Source of the DNA: Durusdinium trenchii
Taxonomy: Eukaryota > Sar > Dinophyceae > Suessiales > Symbiodiniaceae
Assembly (NCBI GenBank): GCA_963970005.1
Contig: CAXAMN010021113.1
Coordinates: 65,923 to 129,922 of the forward strand
DNA: 64,000 nt
Reading direction: 5' to 3'
This document shows positions 42,674-55,269 of the stretch, one piece after another; position 1 is the stretch's first letter; each line of letters opens with the position of its first letter. Position numbers and translations under genes: made by a program. The notes beneath the pieces are model-generated. The model made no database searches and was not told the origin of the DNA. It saw only the letters and a list, made by a program, of their open reading frames with translations.

Positions 42674-45600
42674 AACATCGTTTTGGTGTGTGAACACCTT
42701 TCTTTTTCACGGGACACCCGGTTCGCGGCGCGGTCGACGAGGCGCGGTTCGGTTTCCCCATCGGCACCGGACGGCCTTCCGTTCGCCTCGTTGGCAGGAA
42801 CCCATGAACAGATCCCGCTGGAAGCACTGTGCTGGAGCGGTGACTGGAGTCTGAAGGGACGGGAAAAAAGCATCGTCCGGTGTGGTATACCAGTGGCCCG
42901 GCCGGTTTGCCATGAAACATTTACAGGTTTTCACACACGAAACACCGTTTTTTGCTGGGAAAGCCCGGTTTATGATGCTTTGTGGGGCCCCGGGTAAGTG
43001 CATCTAGGTCAATGATGCAGATCGCGGGATCCTGGCATAGTCATCCTGGAATAGATAGAACCTGAACAAATAAAATCAAACCCAACAACAAATGAAACTG
43101 CATAATGTTTTTGGATTGGCTCACATTCTATCTGCTCCAGGACGGTTGTATCTTAGCGCCATCCCTGGCCTTTTTGATGTGGCGATGAAGACCCCTCGAG
43201 CGAAAGTCTTCCAGGCAGAGCAAAGACATAGCCTCCCTCCAAACATGGGGTCTCCAGGCCACCATCCCTTACCATCCCTTTTCAAAAGCTCGTATTGCAA
43301 AAACTTGTTTCACTCCTACCTACTAAGTCATTAGGTGCCTAGGACCCTTTGGAGGCCTGTTTGTGACTGAACCAACCAGGGGATCAAGTTCGGTCATGGA
43401 AGAACCAGGAAGCCCATGCTTTGATCATAGCCAAAAGGCCGAGAAGGATTTACCGATTTACCTCAGTGTAGAGGGCCAGGGTGAAGTGAACACCCTCAAA
43501 TCTTTCACGAGTAGCGACGCTAGCGAGCTCGAGAGACAGGCCCGTGTGCAGCAAGAACAAGAAATGACGCCCCTTCCTGGTTCTTCACACCCTTTCAGAT
43601 CTGAAATTCACCATAGAAACCCTTCTTAAAGGGTCACTATCAGAGGGACGCTCAAGGGTTGGCCACAAAAATGAAGAAGCTGGTCAGCTGGTTGTTTGAT
43701 CTTCTTTGCTCCCGTCTTCTCAGTCTTCTTCATGTCATCCACTCGGTGGAACCTTGCGAACGGTGGACGGGTGAGATTCTCCTCCAGTGACCGGAAACAC
43801 CCCCGGTGGGGTCGATCGTTTGAGCAAGAGATGCTTGGAAATCAACATGTGCATTCGTGTGATCGCAAAAGATTAAGAAGAACCAACATGCAACAACACC
43901 CACATATACGGTCGAGTGCCTCATCAGTTGGTGACGGAACTTGATGATCCCAGCCAGCGACCCAACTTGAAGTCTTTTTGTGTGACCTGAACCTGGAGAC
44001 TCACTGTGGGGCACGAACTGAAGAACTGAAGTTTTCATCACTTGTGTTCACATGAAGGTATTACTTACAGCTCCTTGTTGTTTTATAAATTCAATCCAAG
44101 ACCCAAACAACCAAAGATGGTTCCTCCATGACTGTTCCTGATTGTTCTCACTCCACACGCCGGACTTATCTAATCGTCGCCGAGGCCACGATGAGATCTC
44201 GATCGCCGGTGAAGCACCGATCGCGACGTCCAGATGTGGATCGCTGGCCGTTGGTAGGTCCGAAAGTGGGCGAAAGAAGCAGCAGAGTCGACCTGGACCA
44301 CTTGGGACCTGCTAGAAGCATGAACCATATGATACAAGACTGGTAACTGGTACCATCGACCCTACAGATCCAGCAGGATCTAAGGATCTTAACAATTTAA
44401 ACAAACATCTACCAGGAGTCGACCCGTTCGTACCTCGGGTTCAATGGGTTTCAGGTCGTACCTGCTTACTTTTTCTTTCGGAGTATGCCCGATGCTCTAA
44501 GGTATTCTTGGAGGGTCTCAGGTATAGATCTTGAAGAGCCCTGGATATCATGAGTATCATGGATTATCATGGTATCCTTTGTTTCTGTCAACACTTGTGG
44601 TGTAATTTGTTTTTTCCCTAAGAATCGGGCCCCTCAAATAGAGTTTTGAGGCTGGACCCCTGCCATGGAGGGCCCAAGTGTGTGTTTTTTGACCCAAACG
44701 CGACCCTGGACCCTCCGTTCAGTAGGGTCCGGACCCAGAATCCCTGGAAGTCTCCAATTCCTCGGGTTTTCCAGCGGACCGGTCGGCCTGTGAACGGAGG
44801 CTGGATCGGAGGACCGGTCGCCCCCAACGTTCCGCGTTCGGGAGGTGAACGACCCATCGACCCGGAAAGACCCAAATCAACGGGCGAGAAAAAGAAGACG
44901 GTCTCCCTATCGCTAAGGGCAGGGTCCAGGAGCATCCGTTCCACGAAGGGCTGTCGGCAGATCCCCCCAGGTAGTTCGGGCAAAACCTCGGTGGTGTCGT
45001 ACCGAAACACCTCCGTTCGACCTGGATCTGGTAGGATGGAAAAAAGGTCCGGTGGACCGGAAGACCTGGCGACGGAAGCACAAAAAGAGATGAAGATGTG
45101 ACGATGTTCTTGATGGTGTGCGTCCAAGACGACGCCCCTTTACTCCACTTGATTCCAGCGTTGATTCTGATTTCATGGATCTTCTAAGCTGGAATTTTGA
45201 AAAAGGTCTTCCAAACATGTTCGCTGTTTCTCTCTGCCTTGTAATCTTTCTCCAGCTGCTCCGCTGCTGGCCCACTTCTCGCCTGGCCCAGTTCGTCCAC
45301 CCAGTGGATACGGCCAGATATGCTGGCCTTGGTTGGATTCGGTTCATTTTTCCTCTTTTGCACGGACAGATACGCTGGCCTCCCCAGGCCAGATACGCAT
45401 GCTGCAGAGGCCGCACAGCCGATCCACTGGAATCGATAGCCCGATCGAGCTTCGAAGCCCTTTTTCCAACCCCCACCCTCCCCCAGGCGTCTAAAAGACT
45501 CGGTCCGGATCGGATCAACTGGGGGCAGCTGCGGGGGGGGGTGCCTCGGCGACCGGAGCGACGGGCTGCGACGAAAGGGGCGCGCGCGGAAAAAAAAGCG

Positions 45601-46539
45601 CGCGCGGACCAAACGCGCTCGGTGCGTTGGGGAGACGTGGTTCGGTGCGGGGAGCCGTGTGGATGAAGGATACCCGGATTCCCGGATACCCTCGGCCCTC
45701 CGATCTCGATGTACCATCTTGAGAGTTCGTGACCTTGAGAGTTTGGGAGAACGAACAAACGGCCAAATAGGCTTTTTTTTATAAGTGACCGAACCAACCA
45801 GGGCTTCGGTCATGAACGGAAGAACCAGGTAATACCAGGTACTGTAGTTTCTTTTGGTTCTTAATCAGTCTACATTTGCAGGACGGTCGAAGATGCCATG
45901 GTTGGGGTGGGTGCCAGGGTGGTCTAACCACTGAGGATATGGGACAGGAGCCCAAACGGAATGGTGGAGAATTGCTGAGCTCGGCGGCGCACCAGAGTGA
46001 CCAATCCGAAAGATGAACGCCGAACCCAAGCGGCAAGAGCTCCCGGTACTCCACTCATAAGAGCGACCTCCAACAGGTCCTGGTCTTCCACAGCGTAAAG
46101 ATATCGCCAGCCTGGCCTGGGGATTGGGCATGGCGCCAGCTGTGGGACCGGACTTGCGGCGACTGGTCCGGGTCCGACGTTTTCCATCCGAAAGAGCTTG
46201 GTCCGCAGAATTCCGCTTTCCCTGGGCCCTTCAACCGCGCAAGCGGTAGGAATGGATCGAGAATGGCGAGGCTGGGTGTGGAACACGGACGCGGCGCCGC
46301 ACGTCGCTCCCAGAGAATGGGTTGTCACCCTCGTGCCGTTGCGAGAGAAGTGGCAGACATGTGCCGTTGCGATCTCCGAAGTTTCAGAGGCGTGACCGGC
46401 TGAAAACGGACGGAAGTTCCTCTCATTTCCACAGCTTTGCATGACGAATCTTCGCATCCACCTGGGATTCATTGAAGGATGGGATTCGTCACGAGCCTGA
46501 TGATACACCTCGGTGCCATCTCTTCCTCAGCAAGGTGAT

Positions 46540-46646
46540 CATGTGACTCACTAGCATGGAAGTGTAGTTCACCCCTTGTTTGTAGAGGAGTTCGTCGTCT
46601 TCCAAGGGACCATGCCATCCTCTTCCATGTTTGAGTCAGAGTGTAC
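46540..46646. repeat. Foldback element, GACTCACTA-CATGGAAGTG family (diverged)
   Basis: TGTGACTCACTAGCATGGAAG at the left and CTTCCATGTTTGAGTCAGAG at the right are inverted. The interior CCTTGTTTGTAGAGG matches the reverse complement of the interior of the 50776 element. Confidence 0.75.
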
Positions 46647-47814
46647 CATATCCCTGAAATCATCCTGTCTGGGTCACCAATAGACTACTCTACACTGTCC
46701 TGTCCTGGAGGTCGATACACGGGGTGGGGTGACCAGAGGCCCTTGCTGAAACGCTCAAACCGAAGCCACATGAACATCCTTGAGCCACAACGGTCGGGTG
46801 TCTTCGTCTCCAATGGACCAGCCGGGGAGAGGGAGACTCAATTTACTATGACGGAAACGGAAAACAACCAAAAAGAAAGAGATTAAGGAGTGAATCTCAC
46901 GAGGGCTCTCATCTCCACTCCTGAGAATCAGCCAGGTGCGGCTGCTTGTCGTAGATTGTTGGGGCAGGGTGGCTGGTGAAGGAGATGGGATCACTCCCTG
47001 GGAGAGTGGCAGGTGGCGATTCATACCAAAACTTAACCAGACCACATCATGCCAGATGCAGTGAGCCTTTGGACTTGCGAGAGTAGAACGTCTTCCGGAC
47101 CTGTTTCAAGTCTGACTTGGGATGCGGAAATCCGATTGAATTGGCCATGCACCCATGAAGCGGGTCGTTTTGAGGTTGAGATGATGGTTCTTCTTCCCAT
47201 TCTTTCCTTGTTTTGAACCATGTCCACCTTCCGCGGCCCGCTGTCACCACGTTCGCTCTCCTGTCCTGTGCTCCCAAACCGCGGTCACCACGGTCTCCGA
47301 CCCTTCGGCGCGCCGCTTCGGAGCCGGTTCGGAGCCGTTCGGAGCCGTTTCGCAGCCGTTTCGCCGCGCTGTGCGCTGTCTCTTGGGGTCGGTGTCCTTT
47401 TGAAGACCCGAAGAAGGCGAGTCGAACGGGGTGAAAGGTGGTTTTTTCCCAAGATCGAACTGGCTCCAGACGGAGAATTCTCACCGGAGACCCCCAAAAA
47501 GAAGTCTAGTCTGACCCGGTAAAACCTGCTCTTGGGCCTCCTTGAGTCGTGTTTCTGTATGACCTCCAGTCAAATGAGGTGACGAAATGGGAGGTTCACA
47601 CAGAAGGTTTCATCAAAGGCCGGGTGACCAGAGAGCTTTTGCTTAGGTGACAGGGGGATTTTACAAGAACCAGCCGCCTCGTTAGATCAGATCTCAACAC
47701 CTGCGTTTTTCAAAAGAGCACCAAAGTTTGGACCTCAAAGTGAGGGCCCCTTGAGTGCCTTGAATCCATTCTCCTGCTGAGGGTGGCTGGATTTTTTTGT
47801 TTGCTCGATATAAG

Positions 47815-47905
47815 GTCCTACGCCCTGCGGGAGGGCTACTGGACTCGCTTGCAGAAGCTCAACCCACCGCCTTCTTCTCGGGCCCAGCGGGCGGGGAACG
47901 CTGTG
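47815..47905 (+). CDS. Candidate internal exon
   Basis: A T-rich tract then ATATAAG|GTCC leads to about 30 open codons, SYALREGYWTRLQKLNPPPS and following, which read as coding in one frame only. A GT donor (GCT|GTGAAT) fits near 47905. The protein is not recognised. It could be a 5' exon of the exchanger or a separate gene. Confidence 0.35.
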
Positions 47906-49556
47906 AATGTCGGGGTGGATGGCAGCAGGACAGAGGCTGATGCAACCCACAATTCAGCAGGACACACCCTTTGAAGTCCTCAACTTGATGCATCCTCATC
48001 ACAGGATTTTGGTTGGAAGATGTCAGATGTTTTTATGTTGCTGGGGCATTCTTCCATGTTGAGAAGAACCATGCTTACCGGAGAACATCTACCTTCTTTC
48101 CATTTGACAAGAACTACGATAGAGTCACGAGTCCTCGCCAACCTGTTTGAAGGAAGGGTAAGGTCATGCCGCACTTGACTTGCCTTTCCCAAGATTGTTT
48201 GAACTTGCAACTACCTCACTAGGAGCACAAGAAGGTCAGCATAGACATGGGAAGACGTTTCCCCCAAAACATTCCTTTTTCAACATGAGTCTTCTGACTC
48301 AACGACCCTCGTTGAGTCAGGGATGAAGGGAGGGTAGCTGGGTAGAGCCTCTTCACCTTCCTTCCGCTGGTGGCTGCCCGATGGGAAGACGGCCCGATGG
48401 GAAGACGGCTCTCCAAAGGAATTGACACGTTTTGGAAGGAACTGACCCTCTACCCCCCCTCTGAAAAAAGAGGACTTGTCTACTATAGTTCTCAACAGGA
48501 GAACACGACTTCTCTTTCAACGCATCCCCCAAAAAACAGCACAGCAGTTAGGGCTGGACATCTCCTCTTTGCTTCCCGCCAACGGTGGATTCTTCGCCAC
48601 GCGCGGTCACGCGAGCCGCGACGGCAGGCCTGGGCCAAGAAGTCCAAAACGGTTCCCTCACGGATCCCGGCCGCAGGCGACCGGGCGATGGACGGCCGCA
48701 GGGGTTCCCTGGTGGTGGTTGCAGAAGCGTGAAGCATGGGAGGCTTGTGGTGTTTTTTCCCGAAGAAACCTGAGATCGGTGGGATAAAAGCACTGGGTGA
48801 ACGGAATTTCAGAACCTTGTACTGGCTTTTGAATGGGATTCGAATGGAGTGATCTTTTGAGGACAGGACATAGATGTGGAGGAGTACAGCGGGTGAAGAA
48901 TGTGACAAGAGATTTGAAAGATGTCTACCTGGAAAGTCTGTCCCACCCAGAAACACATGGATGTTCCCCCGAAAAACCACCCGTTTACGCGAACTGCTCT
49001 ATTGAAACAACCACTTGTTTCTGTTCTGGTTGTTTGGATTTCCAGCTGGCTAATTTGCAGGCTTTGTACATTTCAGGTGCTGATTTGGGGGTGGCAGGTT
49101 TTGTTGGTGCAATCCAGACAGGTTGGCCACCAGTTCTGAAGCAATCTTAGTGACCCCGCTTTGGGTGTACGACAGGTTCTTTTTTTCTGGTCAAGTTTGT
49201 GTGCTTGTGGTAATGGTTGTTATATAATACTCGTACCTAGTTTCTGTTCAAACACCCAAACAACTTCACTCAGAAGATGCAAAGAAGGAAGAGAGAAGAC
49301 TTGGTAGCTTAGTAGCTTGAGCGTCAAGAAAGGGCCGCGTGGGGAGGCCGTCTAAAATCATTCTAATATACTACCCAGGAAAAGTGGATCACCTGCAAAA
49401 CAATCTTTTTTTGAGGGGCGTCTTCCCCAGGAGTGATAGAACAGCTGGAACGTCGAGCTCGGGGAGGAACGCCGATGCAGCTGTCTTGAGTCGGCTCGGT
49501 CCCACATTCTCGGATTCATCGGGTGGGGGGATCCTTTTTGCATTTTTAAACATCAA

Positions 49557-49627
49557 CTAGTAGTAACAAGGGCATAGCTAGTAGTAGCTTCTAGCTACTA
49601 GTGGTCATGCCCTTGTTACTAGTAGCT
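49557..49627. repeat. CTAGTAG foldback element
   Basis: CTAGTAGTAACAAGGGCAT and ATGCCCTTGTTACTAGTAG are a perfect inverted pair around a short loop. Related CTAGTAG/GGCCTCCAACCTAGTAGC fragments occur at 2062, 24575, 27985, 28125, 29400, 37182, 50331, 51910 and 58700. Confidence 0.85.
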
Positions 49628-49938
49628 TCTTGCTACTAGTAGCATCATGTTTCATGCATTTGTTTCATGTCTGTCAACAGGCCCCACGATGATCCTGGAG
49701 TCCAAACTTTCCTTCTCTCGCACAAGCTGGGATGTTTGGATGACACATTCATGGAGTCATTTTTCCATACAAGTTTTGCTTCCCGAAGAAGCACTTGAAG
49801 CAGCACCTGGAATGATGCGTGGGATTCTTCACTGGAGGAACAAAAGGGGCCCTTCGCAACCTGAAAGACCACGCACTGGAGGCTCCTGGTGTGTTATTTC
49901 CCAGATACTCCATGGTACTGACACATATGAATCTCTTC

Positions 49939-49974
49939 CTCTCTCTCTCTCTCTTGTATATATATACATATAAA

Positions 49975-50006
<32 letters not shown>

Positions 50007-50017
50007 GTATATACATG
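49939..50017. repeat. Compound CT/TA/CA microsatellite
   Basis: (CT)n, (TA)n, (CA)n and again (TA)n runs follow one another within about 80 bp. Confidence 0.9.
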
Positions 50018-50048
50018 ATGACCCCAACAATCCATGTATATGCATGTA

Positions 50049-50143
50049 CCAGCAGTCACAAAGGAGTGCTTAATGGAGGTTAGGGGTGCCCAGAACATCC
50101 ACTCACTGGATGGGACCAAACACCACCCCGACGTGACTCCTGG
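50049..50143. repeat. MITE-like foldback, CAGGAGTCAC family
   Basis: ACCAGCAGTCACAAAGGAG at the left and CCGACGTGACTCCTGG at the right, with the shared interior GGAGGTTAGGGGTGCC and CATCCACTCA. Confidence 0.85.
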
Positions 50144-50775
50144 TAGGGTTGATTTATTTCCGTGGTCACTGTGTACCTCTCTTCCGCTCCCGTCCTCCAC
50201 GCGGTCAGCACGCGCGGCTGGCTTTGCCAGGAAATGCGCACACCCCGAGCCACCCCTTCGCTCGACTGGTGGCTGCCTTGGGGGTCTCCCCATCGGAGTC
50301 GATGTTGACATGATGGCAGTGGGTCAAACCCTCCTAGCAGCAAGAACGCTACTAGGTGGAGGCCATCGCAAGTAGGTTGGAGGCCATCGCTACTAACAAG
50401 ACGCTATGAACATAATAGCTTTCAGACGCTATGCTCGGTGGTCCCCCACCAAACCCACTGCGTACCTGGCATTGACCCCTCTATTTGCAAGAGGACATGA
50501 TTGCTGAAGCAAGGCCTTACGAGCTAGCCGGGCAGGGAGCGGTTGCGGTCGGAGAAATTCCAGCCATTTGCGGTTGATCTCAGGTGTTTCTTTTCTTCCG
50601 CTTCGGTAGGGTTTCTCCGCGAGTCGAGTCTTTGTTCTTTTGGAAGGGTGGATTTCATTTGCTCGCCGGTCTCACCCCCGCAGCCAAACCACGGTCGACC
50701 CTCTTTGCTGGATCAGCCAGAAAGGATCCCGAATAATCCAGGGATCATTCAATGCCCAGATGGTGGAGGGTTCTT

Positions 50776-50882
50776 TTACACTATGACTCACTAACATGGA
50801 AGTGGAAAACTGCCTTTTGGAAGACTACTTTCCTTTACAAACAGGGGGTTTTCCACTTCCATGTTAGTGAGTCGGAGTGTAA
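50776..50882. repeat. Foldback element, GACTCACTAACATGGAAGTG family
   Basis: A near-perfect 36-bp inverted repeat (TTACACTATGACTCACTAAC... against ...GTTAGTGAGTCGGAGTGTAA) around about 35 bp. This is the best-preserved hairpin in the window and probably the youngest; a diverged copy is at 46540. Confidence 0.9.
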
Positions 50883-52738
50883 CATCTTTTCACCATCCTT
50901 AGAGAGATGAAGAGGTCAATTCCCTTCAAAGGTGTCGTGAAAGACGCTCAAAAAGCTGTGTGGGTGAGGAGAAAACTTGACCATTTCTGCGGACCAAGTG
51001 GTTTGGGTATCTTTCAGAATCCCCATGAGCTCAGGAGAAACTTCCATCGAAGCTTCTGCCGAGCTTCGTAAGGTGGTGTAGCTCTGTAGCTCCAGCCTCT
51101 CCGGTGTCTCCCTCACGGAGCCTCTCGGGCTTTTGGGGCCAGTCACTTCGACGTATCGCGCATCCACTTCTTCGACGTCGCAAGAAACCGCATTTTGCGA
51201 TCCCTATATCGCGGACAGTCAAAGCGGCGAGCACAGCGGAGGCGGTGCCGTGCGATCCCTACAAAAAGGAGGTGAAGTCTGCACCCGATTTTCTCCCAGA
51301 CTAGCACAACTGATCAGCATCTGTGCCAGTGTTATGGAGTGTCTATAGCTATGGGACCCGAAATCTTCCAGGGCTTGGGGGTTCTCAGCAAATCCCTATA
51401 GGTTCCAAGAGAGTTGGACCGTCCTTGTTCGTCCATTCCACCAGAATACTCCAGTCCGGTCTTAGGTCCTAGCTTCAGGTCTCCCAAAAACCGGACCGGG
51501 AGTCGGGTGAAAGGAGTCGTCAAAGTCGGTCGATTCACGCGGTGCGTTGCAGTTGCCATGACGGGCTCAAGCGGGTGAAGACCCCCGCCCGAGCCCCCAA
51601 AAAAACCGCAGGCGCCCACGGACCGCCGTGATGACCGCCACAGCGGAGCGGATTTGGACGGTGCACGTGAAGGGTGAGTCCCAGAAATCTAGGAGATTCT
51701 GACAGCATCCAAAGGCTTCTAGAAAGAGGCGGCTTCTCAAGCAGAACGCTTCGAATGTCCAGTCTTTCGTTCCACCTCCATCGGTCTCTGGGAACGCCCA
51801 TCGCGTCCCCAGACGGCAGACTCGCGGAATACATCGCGGGGTGAAAGCGAGGAAGGAGAGGAAGACCCAAGTTCGGATCGTCCCGGCCCCTTTTTGGGAG
51901 GAACCAGAAGCTACTAGTAGCTGGAAGCTGCTAGGTGGAGGCCATCGCTATTCGGTTGGAGGCCGCTACTAGGAGCAAGGACGCTACTATCATATGGTCT
52001 TGATTCTTGGAGCCAAAGAATTGCTATTCGTCTTCTTCCTGTTTTTCTTCGGACCAACTGTTCCTTTCTTCTCACTGCCCTGCGGAGTTCACACGGCCCT
52101 GCGGAGTTCACACGGCCGTGGTTGTTTATTGTTTTTTTGGCGCGGTCGTGGGCGCGATGACATGCAGGCGCCGAAGCCATGGAAGACAATGCCACCCTCC
52201 TCGAGGTGGGCGGCAGGGTAGGTGTTGTGATTTTTTCTTGGGGAGGTGCTCTGTAGACATGCTAGCTACCAACCCACTGGAGAATTTCTTTTTGACCCTG
52301 CTCGTATGATAGGGCAAGATGTTTTTGGCCGGGTAGGATCTCCCATGGCATCTGGGTTCGGGAGACGCTCCGGCTCCATATCTTCAGAAGGGAACGACTC
52401 CCCCCTGGGCCCCGAAACCCCGAAGCAACACAGCTAGCGAGTTGTTGGACCCCAAGCGAAGCTATACACAAACATACCAACAAATCAATGCCATGTTCAG
52501 ACCAGCACAAGCACCACTTGGGGATGGATCGTGTTCCACCTGGCAGATGGGTCGTTCATTTCCCAGGGGTGCTCCAGGTACTCCGTGTGTTCGTCGAACT
52601 GGTTCACCGGGTAGGTGAACCGGTCCGGTCAGGTGGCGACGTCCGTCAGTCCCTCCAGACGCGTAAGCGAAGTAAGCGAAGTACGTGGTTTTCACCAAAG
52701 CGATGTCATAGGATTTCTCTGGTTCAAGCACATGAACA

Positions 52739-52890
52739 TGTCATCATCAGCATCATCATCATCATCAGCATCAGCATCATCATCATCATCATCATCATAA
52801 TCTAATATAATATAATATAATATAATACACTACAATATAATATAATATAATATAATATAATATAATATAATATATATATGATTATATATG
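52739..52890. repeat. ATC array followed by TAATA array
   Basis: About 60 bp of (CAT)n/(CAG) passes into about 80 bp of (AATAT)n and (TA)n, about 100 bp upstream of the first resolved exchanger exon. Confidence 0.92.
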
Positions 52891-52992
52891 TATATCTCTA
52901 TCTATCTAGTTATATACATATGATTCAATCCTATCTTTAATTTCCATAATATCATTGTTTGTGTGTGCTTGAACTGGTTCTCTCTTCCTCAG

Positions 52993-53074
52993 GAGGCTCG
53001 TATTTGCGAGCCCGGGGGGGAGCGGTCAGTTGCTGCCCCTGGGTGGCGACTGGGAGATCGAGCTCAATCCGAGA
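52993..53074 (+). CDS. Exchanger exon A (extracellular N-terminal segment)
   Basis: TCTCTTCCTCAG|G is a strong acceptor. In phase it reads RLVFASPGGSGQLLPLGGDW and EIELNPR, resembling the LLPLW...W...R stretch before TM1/2. A GA donor (GACACT) gives phase 0 for exon B. Confidence 0.6.
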
Positions 53075-54952
53075 GACACTTGGCACCGGTGTTTGGAGGG
53101 GACCGCCGGTGGAACCACCCGGTGTTCCACCGGTTTGGTTGGGGCGAAACAAATGAGAGAGAACAGCAGGTCGTCTTGGTCTTGTTTTGAGACCTAAGAA
53201 CACGCCGAAGTAAGCAGGCGTGTAAGCAGTTTTCAGAAGAGGTGCTGTTTTTGTGGGGATGCTTGAGTCATTGAGGTCTCCCGAATGTCTTGAGAATGTC
53301 TTGGAGACTTGGGCCATCCTGAGTCACCTGTACCAGGTCCTACACATGCACCTATATGTTGTCCAACTCGATGATCCCCATACGAATGGTCTTGGTTTCT
53401 AAGGATCAGCATGCTGGGTGGCAGGGGATGCCAATATTCTCCAGGGGCAGATGAGCTCTTCTCTGTCAACAAGTGTCAGCCATACGAGCAGGGCGAACTC
53501 CATTTCTATCACAAGGGTCTACCGCCCGCCTTGCAAGGGGGGGCCTCGGTTTTTTTGTCACGAAAGCTAGCTGTAGCTAGCTGGAGTCTGTCTTGCTTTA
53601 GCAAGGAGGGTGGGAGCCCAGGACCTGAGTGCTATTACCTGATATATCAGGACTACACCCCCCCCCCCTCGCGGGGTTCAACTCCACCCTTCTCCTCCTC
53701 GGTACCTGCTGCTGCTGCTGCTGCTTGGTCGCTGCTGCTGCTGGCATCTCATCCTCTCATCTGCACCTGGCTCTTGGCTGCTTGCTGGTAGCTGCTGTTT
53801 GCTGCTTGCATGCTTGGTGCTGCTGGATGCTCTTGGCTGCTTGCTGGTTGCTGCTGCTTGCTGCTTGCATGCTTGCTGCTGCTGGGTGCTGGCTGCCTGC
53901 TGCTTGTTGTCTGCTCCGTTTTGCTGCTGTTGCTGTTTGGGGTTGTTGGCTGCTGTCGGTGCTGAAGAAAGCCTATTCGTTAGAATTGAGAGTAGTTGCA
54001 TTCCCTCTGAGTCGTGAAGCGATGCTAATTTCATTATATCCTTAAGAAGCTTGTACAGGCATGTACCCACCCCACAACCCCCAAGAGTACAAATCAGAAT
54101 GCACTATCCGCTATCCATGCAGATCAAAAGATGATACTTACTACACACATGAATGACAGAACCCAGTACGATGTTTGAACGGGCTGTTTGCTTCACTCAT
54201 GGTAGTCCGCGTTCCATGTTCGAGCGACAGGGAGCATGCACAAGCGTTGCCACGGAGTCTGAGGTCGCTGACACATGTTCGCATGCAACCCCTAGATGTC
54301 AATCATGCACACCGCTGCTGGCTGCAGCGTCAGCATTTATTTGTGGAAAAAACAGATATATCAGATATATCTGTCTTTCCACGTCGCCCTTCTACAATGA
54401 CTCAGGCAGCACCTATATGTGTTGTTGTTCGAGACCAATCTTGGGGCACGAAAGACTCTAAGGAAAGCTCACTCTTTCCCTGCTGCTGCTGCTTGGTAGC
54501 TGGTGGTGCTGCTTGGTAGCTGCTGCTGCTGCTGCTGCTTGGTAGCTGCTGCTGCTGCTTGGTAGCTGCTGCTGCTGCTGCTGCTTGGTGGCTGCTGCTG
54601 ATGCTGCTGCTGCTTGGTAGCTGCTGCTTAGTAGCTGCTGCTGCTGCTGCTGCTGCTGCCGCTGCTGCTGCTGCTGCTGCTTGGTAGCTGCTGCTGATGC
54701 TGCTGCTGCTGCTTGGTGGCTGATGCTGCTGCTGCTGCTTGGTAGCTGCTGCTGCTGCTGCTTGGTGGCTGCTGCTGCTGCTGCTGCTCTTGGTAGCTGC
54801 TGCTGATGCTGCTGCTGCTTGGTAGCTGCTGCTGCTGCTGCTACTGCTGCTGCTGCTTCTCTGCTACTGCTGCTGCTGCTGCTTGCTTGGTAGCTGATGC
54901 TGCTGTTGCTTGGTAGCTGCTGCTGCTGCTGCTGCTTGGTAGCTGCTCCTGC

Positions 54953-54988
<36 letters not shown>

Positions 54989-55082
54989 GGTAGCTGCTGT
55001 TGATGCTGCTGCTGCTTGGTAGCTGCTGCTGCTGCTGCTGCTGCTGCTTGGTAGCTGCTGCCGATGCTGCTGCTGCTTGGTA

Positions 55083-55116
<34 letters not shown>

Positions 55117-55238
55117 GGTAGCTGATGCTGCTGGTGCTTGGTAGCTGCTGCTGCTGCTTGGTAGCTGCTGCTGCTTGGTAGCTGCTGCCGCTGTTGCTTG
55201 GTAGCTGTTGCTGCTGCTGCTGCTGCTGCTGCTTGGTA

Positions 55239-55269
<31 letters not shown>

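Larger units (their letters stand above)
42179..52992. other. Region without a recognised gene
   Basis: Between the P450 stop and the first exchanger exon. Weak exon candidates: 44188-44320 (+, MRSRSPVKHRSRRPDVDRWP, arginine-serine rich), 46000-46205 (-, frame with PGWRYLYAVEDQDLLEVALM), 47815-47905 (+, see separate entry), 51130-51300 (+) and 52161-52212 (+, MEDNATLLEVGG followed by a GT donor). A CGGAGCCGTT tandem run lies at 47330-47375. The 294-codon minus frame at 44913-45797 is rejected as coding. Upstream exons of the exchanger are probably here. Confidence 0.4.

Noticed and set aside
44913..45797. 294-codon minus-strand frame, the longest in the window
   Set aside because: The same interval is also open for 182 codons on + and 209 codons in a second minus frame. 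The peptide is rich in Arg, Ser, Gly and Pro without domains, as expected of GC-rich non-coding or antisense sequence, and has no clear splice sites.
45924..46508. 194-codon minus-strand frame
   Set aside because: Part of it (PGWRYLYAVEDQDLLEVALM) looks protein-like, but the + strand over the same bases is also plausible (MDREWRGWVWNTDAAPHV), no family is recognised, and neither has paired splice sites; left as a weak candidate only.
53678..54070. Poly-Gln minus-strand frame
   Set aside because: It is the antisense reading of the CTG-rich repeat block; composition alone keeps it open.
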